From positions 97,938-159,308 of the forward strand of contig JAHRVQ010000052.1 of assembly GCA_019090615.1 (NCBI GenBank): a DNA stretch of 61,371 nucleotides, in the 5' to 3' direction. This DNA is from Pseudomonadales bacterium. GTDB lineage: Bacteria; Pseudomonadota; Gammaproteobacteria; Pseudomonadales; Azotimanducaceae. Under the pieces are notes generated by a model, which saw only the letters and a program-made list of their open reading frames with translations, was not told the DNA's origin and did not search any database. Within the stretch, counting starts at the first letter, position 1; each line of letters starts with the position of its first letter. Shown here one piece after another: positions 8,792 through 16,787 of the stretch. Position numbers and translations under genes: made by a program.

Positions 8792-9676
8792 TTATATATT
8801 AAGAATATCCTCATAAAAAGCACATACCTCGCGATTTACAAATTCCGGGTTTTCGATCGGACCTTCATGCCCAGCATCCGGTATTAGCTCAAGCCTGGCA
8901 TCATCAAGCAACGAAAACAGGTGCTCCGCATGAGGCAAGAAGTATTCATCGTCAGTCCCGCACATGACCAATATTGGGCATTGGACACTGCCATAATCAC
9001 AGATTATTTTTTGATTACACCATAACTCCTGCCAAAATATTGCGCATTTTGGATCGGCTAATTCGATCTTTGATCGGACATGATCGCGTATTCCAATCTT
9101 GCCTTCGTCGGTAAGGAACTTATTACTAAACCAGATCGGCTGGGAAAACATAATTTCACTGACCGCCTGAATGCCTTCGCGACGCCAGTCATTAACCACC
9201 CGGTTAAGAAAATCCATCGTTTGTTGATCGGCGACAAACGTGGTCGGGCCAATGGTTATCAGCGACTTGATATACTCCGCATGACTGACACTGGTCCGCA
9301 AACCCCATTCTGAACCGATAGAGCAGCCAATATAATGACACGGCGTAAGCTGTAGAGTTTCTAATACGTCAATAATATCGTTTTGAATCAGCTCATAGGT
9401 AAAACCTTCAAGTTCTGAACTACTACTGCCGTGACCGAGTAGATCAAATATATACAGCTCCATATTATAATTCGCACAGAGCTCATCGGCCAACGCATCC
9501 CATAGCTGCCGATCCATAAACAGACTATGGTGCATGACCACTCTATCTCTGGGCGGCACCGCCAATGGCCGCCATCGGCTATAGGCCCAGACACTGCCAG
9601 ATGCGGCTGTTATGGTACTTTTTTCAACGCGGTATTGTTTGTTATTAGGTAGCTCAGATTCACTGTTGGCCTGCAT
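8792..9676 (-). CDS. Alpha/beta hydrolase
   Basis: The 294-residue protein has a complete alpha/beta-hydrolase signature: nucleophile elbow GCSIG (Ser119), the acid in CGTDDEYF (about 237-244), and the histidine in AGHEGPIENP near the C-terminus. The early MHHSLFMDRQLWDAL and IFDLLGHGSSSS segments match the HG oxyanion and DxxGxGxS regions. There is no signal peptide, so it is probably cytoplasmic. The substrate cannot be told from sequence; esterase, lactonase or C-C hydrolase are all possible. It lies 24 bp downstream of the ankyrin membrane protein, suggesting one transcript. Confidence 0.85.
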   Translation of the reverse strand: MQANSESELPNNKQYRVEKSTITAASGSVWAYSRWRPLAVPPRDRVVMHHSLFMDRQLWDALADELCANYNMELYIFDLLGHGSSSSELEGFTYELIQNDIIDVLETLQLTPCHYIGCSIGSEWGLRTSVSHAEYIKSLITIGPTTFVADQQTMDFLNRVVNDWRREGIQAVSEIMFSQPIWFSNKFLTDEGKIGIRDHVRSKIELADPKCAIFWQELWCNQKIICDYGSVQCPILVMCGTDDEYFLPHAEHLFSLLDDARLELIPDAGHEGPIENPEFVNREVCAFYEDILNI

Positions 9677-9700
9677 AGGGGTTCCTGACTAATTCACATC

Positions 9701-11401
9701 TCAAACAATTTCATTGGATAAACCCCGCTCAACCGACAATGACCGCATAAAATCCAGCAACGCTTGCTGGCCTGAATCGGCTGCAAGGGTATAGGCAGTT
9801 TTACCACGTTTATCTTTCTGCTCAGGATTACTCCCGCTTTTCAATAGTAGCTGGATCGCCGAAAAGTACCTATTTTGATCCGCTATATGCGTCTCGATAT
9901 GTGAACAAAGCCGGTGCAAAGGAGTTTTACCATGCATATCTTTGCAATTCACATCGGCCCCTGCGGCAATCAAAATTTTGAGCAGGCGCAGATTTATTTT
10001 ACTCGCTGCAATGTGTAAGGCCGTTAATCCGAGTTTATTGGTCGCGGTTACATCACAACCCAACCGCGTTAAAATTTCCACAGTGGAAATACGATCATTT
10101 TTGCTGGCAATGTTGATCAAGGGATCGCGGGTCTTGTCCAGCTGTGTTAGATCAGCACCCAAATCGCAACAAGTCATTATCGTCAGATCATAACCCTGTT
10201 CCACCGCATGCATCAAAATCGCATTTTTGTCGGTTTCGACTCCCTCAGCCGTATTGAGCAGCTCAGCGCATTGCGGAATATAGACATAACGATAGAGTAG
10301 CCAGATAGGTAATATGCCCGCCAACACTGAACAAGCACCAAGCTCAAACAACGACACCTGAACCTGGCTAGCCCTGAAGCCACTAACAGCCGCCAGGGCC
10401 ACCTCCAGAACACTGACCAACAGAATCATCAATAACCCATACAACGGGCATAAAAGCGCAACTAGCCGCAGTATACTGCCCATATAAGCAGGTTGATGAC
10501 GCCACCGCATAACCAGCCCAAAAAACAATATCACACAGATAATCGGCGCTGACACGAATGACTGCATTGCCAGAACCGACAATAGCAGTAGATAGCCAGC
10601 TTGTTTTGCGCAGCTTAACAATGGGCTGGAAATGGCGTAACTATAGGATATATATAAGTTATGCATATAGGGCTGCTGGTTAAAGATATAGGCATGGCAA
10701 ACACAATTCACCGCAAATGCGGCGCAGATATTAACCAGCGCCAACAGGCGGACATTTTCTAATGGCGTAGACGCTAATTGAGCGCCCAGTATCTGACCAG
10801 CCATCTGTCCAGCAACGATCTGTTCGTCAATAAGGGGTTCCGCTAGCCAAATGACATTGACCAGCCAACCCAATAGAAAACAACCAAATAGCAAGATACT
10901 CAGATATAAGTTAGCTAGCAGTAATACAAAACTGGTTCGATAAACCAGTATATCCTTAATATATCTGTTGGCGGCTGTTAGGCGGGTATATTTTTTATGC
11001 CAAAAAAAACCAGCAAGCTTGTCGCCAGTTTGTTGACAACAAAACAACAATAACGGCATAAAAAAGCAGACATATAGTATTCGCTCAAAGGTTAAAAAAT
11101 CGACCCTACTAAAAGTTAGGTTTTGCTGGGCGAAATTGGTAATGGACAACAACCAGTCCGGTTTCATCGGCTGCGTTGCAAAATAAACCCCTGCTAATAA
11201 CATCAACACCAGCAACACTTCTACCAATAAAAAGATCATAGCAAGACTTTTCATCAGCACAGCTGTCACAGGATATAATAGCCTAAATCCCGTGCGACTA
11301 AGATACTGCCTTTGTAGAGTAGATTGGCACGGGCTAGCAACAACCTGCTTACAATAAGGTAAAAACTTATCAATTAGCGTGCTCAACACTCTACGCCCCA
11401 C
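9701..11401 (-). CDS. Multi-pass membrane protein with C-terminal ankyrin repeats
   Basis: I do not recognise this 566-residue protein as a named family. Residues 50-375 contain roughly eight hydrophobic segments and several cysteines. From about residue 390 to the end there are four or five ankyrin-like units, the clearest being LGLTALHIAASKINLRLL then GADVNCKDMHGKTPLHRLC, followed by GSNPEQKDKRGKTAYTLAA. Ankyrin repeats mediate protein-protein contacts, so a membrane scaffold or sensor is a reasonable inference, no more. The start given is GTG at 11401; an ATG near residue 50 (MKSLAMIF) is an alternative that would remove a basic N-terminal tail. It precedes the hydrolase and kinase genes on the same strand. 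Confidence 0.75.
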   Translation of the reverse strand: MGRRVLSTLIDKFLPYCKQVVASPCQSTLQRQYLSRTGFRLLYPVTAVLMKSLAMIFLLVEVLLVLMLLAGVYFATQPMKPDWLLSITNFAQQNLTFSRVDFLTFERILYVCFFMPLLLFCCQQTGDKLAGFFWHKKYTRLTAANRYIKDILVYRTSFVLLLANLYLSILLFGCFLLGWLVNVIWLAEPLIDEQIVAGQMAGQILGAQLASTPLENVRLLALVNICAAFAVNCVCHAYIFNQQPYMHNLYISYSYAISSPLLSCAKQAGYLLLLSVLAMQSFVSAPIICVILFFGLVMRWRHQPAYMGSILRLVALLCPLYGLLMILLVSVLEVALAAVSGFRASQVQVSLFELGACSVLAGILPIWLLYRYVYIPQCAELLNTAEGVETDKNAILMHAVEQGYDLTIMTCCDLGADLTQLDKTRDPLINIASKNDRISTVEILTRLGCDVTATNKLGLTALHIAASKINLRLLKILIAAGADVNCKDMHGKTPLHRLCSHIETHIADQNRYFSAIQLLLKSGSNPEQKDKRGKTAYTLAADSGQQALLDFMRSLSVERGLSNEIV

Positions 11402-11733
11402 ACGGTGTTACCTAATGTCTCGCTATTCAATGGCCGGCCCTCATCGTGCATTTTCCTGTCATTAGGACATAGCTGACTACGATTTATTTACGACCACAGA
11501 TAAGCCAACATTTAATCCGCACGTCTCTCGCAGCCATTATCAAAAACAGGACTATCGCGATTAGTACTAAACAGGGCACAGGACATTACCTTTTGAACCA
11601 TCGGTAACTATCAGCTGTGTGCTTTACTTACTGTAGTTCAGCAGTTTTCCAGCGTCTAACGCTAAAATCGCTCGCTTGAGAAACTTTAACAGGGTCAGGC
11701 TCACTCAATTGATCGCCCAGAGTTATATTGAAT
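11402..11733. other. Divergent intergenic region
   Basis: About 330 bp between divergent genes should carry two promoters. I see no well-spaced -35/-10 pair, no strong inverted repeat and no convincing small gene. Confidence 0.4.
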
Positions 11734-13965
11734 ATGTTTAAATCCAGAGTTTTGCTTGCAGATGATAATGCCGAAGTCATCGATGCTTACCAGACAATTC
11801 TGGCCGAATCTAGTGACGACACACAAAACTGCAAAAATTCGGTGCTTGCGATGTTTGACACGCCATCTGAGACCGACATTCAAATTGCAGAAAAAAAACC
11901 GCCGCTAGATGAAGACCTGGAGGATATCGACTTTCAACTGGTAAGTTGTTCGCAGGGTGCCGATGCAATAGACCAGGTGGCCCAGTCTCTGGATAGCCAA
12001 AAACAATTCGCGGTGGCTTTTATTGATATGAGAATGCCACCAGGCATTGATGGCCTTGAAACCATCAAACAAATGTATAATCTCGACCCAGCCATTCAGA
12101 TAGTCGTAGTGACGGCCTATTCAGACTATTCTTCAGAGCAAATCCGACATGCACTGAACCCTTCAGACAACCTGTTAATAGTTAAAAAACCTTTTGATGT
12201 TATAGAAATACGTCAATTAGCCATTACCTTGTCGAGAAAATGGCACCTCGACAAAAAGGTGGCTGATAAAAACCAGGAGTTACAAAAAGTTAATGCCGAG
12301 TTACTGAAGGCAAAACAGGAGTATCAAAAACTTTTTGATCTGGCCCCGGTGGGGTACGTCACTTTATCGCCTGATGGCAATATTTTACGTTGCAATCAGT
12401 ATTTTTCAGAATATGTCGGCGTGCCCATAGAAAATATAATCCAGCGTGAATTTGTTAGCTTTCTGTCCATGGAGTATCGACCAAAATTCCTCGCCCGCCT
12501 TACAAGCCTGCAAAATGCCGCCGAAAAGACCCATTGCACCATGCAGCTATTTCGTAAAGGCGGAAAAATGTTGTTTGCCAAGCTCGGTTTAGAACCCGTT
12601 CGAGATGCCAACGGCAACTATAATACCATCAATTTAACCATAACAGATGTAACCGATTTCAAACTCAGCGAATCCATGCTTGTACATCAGGCCTTCCATG
12701 ACTCGCTAACTAATCTGTCTAATCGAAAGAGCATTGAAGATTCAATCGCTAAATGTATTTCGTTTGCCCATCGGCGAAAACAACAATTTTGTCTTTTATA
12801 TCTGGATTTAGACAACTTCAAAAATGTCAATGACAGCATGGGCCACGACATAGGCGACCAACTACTGATCAAAGTAACTGAACTGCTCATGGGTAGCTGC
12901 CGCGGTGAAAATACCATCGCCCGGGTTGGCGGCGATGAATTTGCAATATTACAGCCAACCATGGAGCATATTTCTGAAGCCCATGAATTATCTTCCCGAA
13001 TACTCAATTTACTTGGCGGCAATATCAAGGTGCAGGGCACTACCTTTAATGTCGGCTGTAGTATTGGCATTGCAGTATATCCTCAGGATGGCGATTCTAC
13101 CGGCGAGCTATTAAAAAAAGCCGACATTGCTATGTACGAGGCAAAACAGAAGGGCAAAAATAATTATGTGCTGTTCTCAAAAGACCTGGAAGCGCAGGTA
13201 ATAAACAAGCTGCAGACCGAAAAAGGCCTGATCCACGCAATTGAGCACAATGAATTTAAAATATTCTATCAACCGAAACTAAAGATCGCGAATAACGAGG
13301 TGTTTGGTATGGAAGCCTTAATCCGCTGGCATAACCCAGCCGGAAAAATCATTCCGCCAGTACAATTTATTGAGCTGGCTGAACAAAGCGGGCTTATTTC
13401 CAGGATTGGCACCATGGTTCTATACATGGTTGCAGCCGACATTAAGGCCTGGACAAAAGCGGGCAAAAAGTATCACGTCGCGATCAACTTATCGCCAATC
13501 CAGCTTTTACAATACGACCTACTAGACAATATCAAAAAGATATTTTGTAACGCTGACATAGATTCTAGCTTAATCGATTTTGAAGTCACAGAGTCCGTAT
13601 TCATCGGTCATGCTGATGATTCTATCGCTCGTCTAAGCGCTATTAAGGAACTCGGCTTCGGCATTGCAATCGACGATTTCGGCACCGGTTATTCATCCTT
13701 CGCCTATTTAAAGCAGCTGCCCATCAGTGTGTTAAAAATCGACAAGTTGTTTGTCGACGGCATACCTGATGACAAGGTGAATATGTCATTGGTTAAAGCC
13801 ATGGTAACCATGGGCAAAGGACTAGGGATGCGCATAGTTGCTGAAGGCGTTGAATCTGAACATCAACTAGAGGCGCTTAAAAAAATCGGCTGTGACGAAT
13901 ATCAGGGCTACTACTATTCCAAACCACTACCCTACAGCCAACTCGTCGATCAGGGAAAACTGTAA
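11734..13965 (+). CDS. Response regulator with PAS, GGDEF and EAL domains
   Basis: A cyclic-di-GMP turnover protein of about 743 residues. The receiver domain (1-170) has the acidic pair ADDN and phosphoacceptor D98 in FIDMRMPPGIDG. A roughly 45-residue acidic insert lies between its first helix and second strand. A short coiled coil leads to a PAS domain (about 200-310). The GGDEF domain has an intact GGDEF motif (399-403) and the EAL domain an intact EAL (527-529) with DDFGTGYSS and AEGVES, so both cyclase and phosphodiesterase activity are possible. The start could be TTG at 11728 (two codons earlier); I prefer the ATG at 11734. No partner kinase is adjacent. A T-rich run follows the stop. 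Confidence 0.93.
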   Translation: MFKSRVLLADDNAEVIDAYQTILAESSDDTQNCKNSVLAMFDTPSETDIQIAEKKPPLDEDLEDIDFQLVSCSQGADAIDQVAQSLDSQKQFAVAFIDMRMPPGIDGLETIKQMYNLDPAIQIVVVTAYSDYSSEQIRHALNPSDNLLIVKKPFDVIEIRQLAITLSRKWHLDKKVADKNQELQKVNAELLKAKQEYQKLFDLAPVGYVTLSPDGNILRCNQYFSEYVGVPIENIIQREFVSFLSMEYRPKFLARLTSLQNAAEKTHCTMQLFRKGGKMLFAKLGLEPVRDANGNYNTINLTITDVTDFKLSESMLVHQAFHDSLTNLSNRKSIEDSIAKCISFAHRRKQQFCLLYLDLDNFKNVNDSMGHDIGDQLLIKVTELLMGSCRGENTIARVGGDEFAILQPTMEHISEAHELSSRILNLLGGNIKVQGTTFNVGCSIGIAVYPQDGDSTGELLKKADIAMYEAKQKGKNNYVLFSKDLEAQVINKLQTEKGLIHAIEHNEFKIFYQPKLKIANNEVFGMEALIRWHNPAGKIIPPVQFIELAEQSGLISRIGTMVLYMVAADIKAWTKAGKKYHVAINLSPIQLLQYDLLDNIKKIFCNADIDSSLIDFEVTESVFIGHADDSIARLSAIKELGFGIAIDDFGTGYSSFAYLKQLPISVLKIDKLFVDGIPDDKVNMSLVKAMVTMGKGLGMRIVAEGVESEHQLEALKKIGCDEYQGYYYSKPLPYSQLVDQGKL

Positions 13966-14004
13966 ACCCTTTTTTATACCATCACTACTGTACACCTTTA
14001 ACAA

Positions 14005-14042
14005 AATGAACATCAGGCAACACAATGAACATCAGGCGGCAG
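14005..14042. repeat. 19-bp tandem duplication
   Basis: The unit AATGAACATCAGGCAACAC is followed directly by a second copy with three changes at its end, in the gap after the GGDEF-EAL gene. Confidence 0.8.
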
Positions 14043-14076
14043 GATAACCTCCTTATTCTAACCAGGGAACCTAATT

Positions 14077-14109
14077 AACTATTGTTAGCCATAGTGGCTA
14101 ACAATAGTT
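14077..14109. promoter_or_regulatory. 33-bp perfect palindrome upstream of the TonB receptor
   Basis: Two 15-bp arms (starting AACTATTGTTAGCCA) flank a 3-base centre with no mismatch. The palindrome overlaps a plausible promoter: TTGTTA at 14082-14087, a 17-bp spacer, TAGTTT at 14105-14110. It ends 30 bp before the start codon. It may be the operator of a dimeric repressor; a terminator for the preceding gene is the alternative, but there is no proper T-tract. Confidence 0.7.
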
Positions 14110-14139
14110 TGAATTTGAGCATACCTCCTAGGAAACATT

Positions 14140-16386
14140 ATGATGCTGCAAACCCGATCCAGCGCTATTTTTTTTGCCATAAACCTTACCCTCAAAGACC
14201 TACCCACAAGGTTTAAAAAATTAGTTGGCTGTACACAACTAATACTTTATACCTGCTTTACCTGCCTTTTGAATCTACTCTATGTTGACCATGCGCTCGC
14301 CAAAAACGCTAACCCCACCGATCCTGGCATGATCGCTGAGGTTATTGTCACTGCCCGCAGGCGCTCTGAAAATCTGCAGAAGGTACCCATTGCTGTCAGC
14401 GTCGTTAAAGGTGATCAGCTAGATATATACGACCTGGGTTTATCTGAAGAACTACAGGGATATATACCCAATCTCACCATGGCCAATGCATTTTCAGCCA
14501 GCGCGCCCAATATATACTTACGTGGCGCCGGCAACAGCGATTACAACGATAACTCGGGCGGCACCGTCGGAGTTTATATTGATGAAGTTTTCCTCAATGC
14601 ACCGGCAGGTAAACTATTTCAGGTTTATGATCAGGAACAGGTACAGGTGCTGCGAGGACCACAAGGGACTTTATTCGGCAAAAACAGTACAGCTGGCGCG
14701 ATCAGTTTTCATTCCAGATTGCCCCATGATGAATTTGAAGCTTATGGCACCGTGACCTCCGGCAAATATGCCCAACTAGACTTTGAAGGGGCTATAAATT
14801 TGCCTTTAACAGAGGCATTTTCGGGACGCATTGCCATTAACCAGCGCAAACGAGATGGTTATGCCGAAACCAGAGACCAGAATAACGTCAAAGTGCGTGA
14901 CAATGGCCGTATCGATGAAGAAGCAGTGCGCATATTATTAAACTACGCAGACAACAATACCACCGCTCTGCTGAATCTTAATCATGCCGAGGCCTTTGAC
15001 GATAGAACGCCATACAAGGGTTACGGCACCAGCGCCGATGGTACTAATAGCTCTGGCTGGCAAGATCCTGATCCATCGGTCAGAGTAAACTATTCAAACT
15101 TTCCTGAATTTGATGATGTAGACACCAATGGCTATTTCCTCACCGTACACCAGGATTTGGGGTCGATGACCTTAAGTTCTATCACCGCCCGCTACGATGC
15201 CTCGCGTATTATTTCACTGGAAGCCGATCAATCACCTTTCGATATTATAAACATCACCCGCGATGTAGAAGCCAAGCAGATTTCACAGGAACTAAGGCTG
15301 AGCAACAATACCGTTGACGCGCAGGATACTAGCTGGGTATTCGGTTTATATTATTTCACTGAAGACCTGGACTCTGAAGCAGGCCTTGGCGTGCTCGCCC
15401 CAGGCGCAACCCTACCTCAGGCGTATACTAGCGACACCAACACAGTCGCCGCTTTCAGCGAATTCATTTTTAACCTTAATAGCCGCTGGAAACTTACCCT
15501 GGGTAGCCGTTATACGGTGGATAAAAAGAATATCCGGCTTAACAGCGTGCCCTCGGCAACAACAAATTTCAGGGACGACGAAACCTGGCAAGAGTGGACT
15601 GGGCGTATTATCCTCGACCAGTCACTGTCCGACGATACGCTCTTATACTACAGCCTCAGCCGAGGTTTTCAGGGCGGCGGGTTTAATGGCGGACTGGTTA
15701 CTGCGGGCGAAAAGTATGAGCCCGAAGTCCTCACTGCTTATGAATTTGGCATAAAATCACAAATATTTGCCAATTCCACCCGAATAAATACCGCACTTTT
15801 TTACTACGACTATCAGGACATCCAGGTATTTACCGTCGCAGAGGCACGGGTGGGTGATATCAATGCCAGCAATATCGCCACCGAAAACTACACCAACTCT
15901 GATAGTGCCACAATCTATGGCCTGGAAGTTGAACTACAAACCTATCTAACAGACAGGCTTTATGTTTCCAGCGCATTAGGCCTGCTACATTCTGAATATC
16001 ATGATCTAATTTTACTTTCCGGTGCGCAGGTTATTAGCGGCGATGGCAACCCATTAATTAACGCCCCCGATACCACCTTTTCGCTAGCCGCAGATTATGA
16101 GCTGCCAACCTCAATGGGCAACCTGCATTTGCATGCCGACTACAATTTTCATGCCGAACGCAATTTCGATATTACCGACCGAGACCGAGCCCAGGGTAAT
16201 GCCTACGGCCTGTTTAATATGAAAATTTCCTATGCACAGAAAAACTGGCAGGTGGCCCTGTGGGGTAAGAATCTGACCGACAAAACCTATAGCACGATTT
16301 TCTTTCCGTTAGACAGCTTCAATTTTAACTACTATGCCTTTGGCCTGCCGCGCACTTACGGCGCACAATTCACCTATCGATTATAA
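14140..16386 (+). CDS. TonB-dependent outer-membrane receptor
   Basis: This 748-residue protein would import a scarce ligand through the outer membrane using TonB/ExbBD energy. After a hydrophobic leader (about residues 25-55, ending DHALA) comes a TonB-box-like AEVIVTARRR and a plug domain with GVYIDEVFLNAP and VQVLRGPQGTLFGKNSTAGA. A 22-strand-type barrel follows, ending in AQFTYRL. An AGGA ribosome-binding site precedes the ATG at 14140. The plug motif resembles the large Caulobacter/sphingomonad-type receptor group that is common in bacteria growing on hydrophobic or plant-derived compounds. Its downstream neighbour is a Baeyer-Villiger-type monooxygenase, so uptake of that enzyme's ketone-bearing substrate is a reasonable inference. 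Confidence 0.93.
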   Translation: MMLQTRSSAIFFAINLTLKDLPTRFKKLVGCTQLILYTCFTCLLNLLYVDHALAKNANPTDPGMIAEVIVTARRRSENLQKVPIAVSVVKGDQLDIYDLGLSEELQGYIPNLTMANAFSASAPNIYLRGAGNSDYNDNSGGTVGVYIDEVFLNAPAGKLFQVYDQEQVQVLRGPQGTLFGKNSTAGAISFHSRLPHDEFEAYGTVTSGKYAQLDFEGAINLPLTEAFSGRIAINQRKRDGYAETRDQNNVKVRDNGRIDEEAVRILLNYADNNTTALLNLNHAEAFDDRTPYKGYGTSADGTNSSGWQDPDPSVRVNYSNFPEFDDVDTNGYFLTVHQDLGSMTLSSITARYDASRIISLEADQSPFDIINITRDVEAKQISQELRLSNNTVDAQDTSWVFGLYYFTEDLDSEAGLGVLAPGATLPQAYTSDTNTVAAFSEFIFNLNSRWKLTLGSRYTVDKKNIRLNSVPSATTNFRDDETWQEWTGRIILDQSLSDDTLLYYSLSRGFQGGGFNGGLVTAGEKYEPEVLTAYEFGIKSQIFANSTRINTALFYYDYQDIQVFTVAEARVGDINASNIATENYTNSDSATIYGLEVELQTYLTDRLYVSSALGLLHSEYHDLILLSGAQVISGDGNPLINAPDTTFSLAADYELPTSMGNLHLHADYNFHAERNFDITDRDRAQGNAYGLFNMKISYAQKNWQVALWGKNLTDKTYSTIFFPLDSFNFNYYAFGLPRTYGAQFTYRL

Positions 16387-16417
16387 CCGCCAAACTTAAA
16401 AATTTGCACTGATCTAA

Positions 16418-16445
16418 GGTAAACGACCTATCCAGGTCGTTTACC
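16418..16445 (+). terminator. Hairpin after TonB receptor gene
   Basis: A perfect 12-bp stem (GGTAAACGACCT and its complement) with a 4-base ATCC loop sits 32 bp after the receptor stop. No U-tract follows, so termination is inferred from position and stem strength only. Confidence 0.55.
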
Positions 16446-16547
16446 GCAGCCTATCTAATACTAGCTGTCTAATATTGTCCACAGCTGCCTTAAACAGCCC
16501 AGCTTTTATCCCGACAACCCACAAGCCTTCGCCATCAACTTGCAGCT

Positions 16548-16569
16548 CTCTTGTCCCTCTCTTGTCCCT
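16548..16569. repeat. 11-bp tandem duplication
   Basis: CTCTTGTCCCT occurs twice in direct succession in non-coding DNA. Confidence 0.85.
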
Positions 16570-16658
16570 TAGCGGCACAATAGTTTATTCTGCAAACCAT
16601 TTATTCTGAAAACGGGGCCATAATCACAGCCATGCAACTCACCGCTCCTGGCTAACAT

Positions 16659-16686
16659 TTGCTTTAGAGTAAAAATAATTTATGCT
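16659..16686 (+). promoter_or_regulatory. Likely promoter of the monooxygenase gene
   Basis: TTGCTT and TATGCT are spaced 16 bp apart, about 100 bp upstream of the ATG at 16788. It is a moderate sigma70 match. Confidence 0.5.
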
Positions 16687-16787
16687 CGTAGCCACAGCGA
16701 ATATAGAATGGCGCTACAAGGCGTTAATGCGACATAGGGTTTACACATCTAAATTTGTACATCACTTTGGGAAAAGAGAGTTAATAC

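Larger units (their letters stand above)
16387..16787. other. Intergenic region between TonB receptor and monooxygenase
   Basis: About 400 bp without a gene. It holds the hairpin at 16418-16445, an 11-bp duplication at 16548-16569 and a likely promoter at 16659-16686. Confidence 0.6.
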
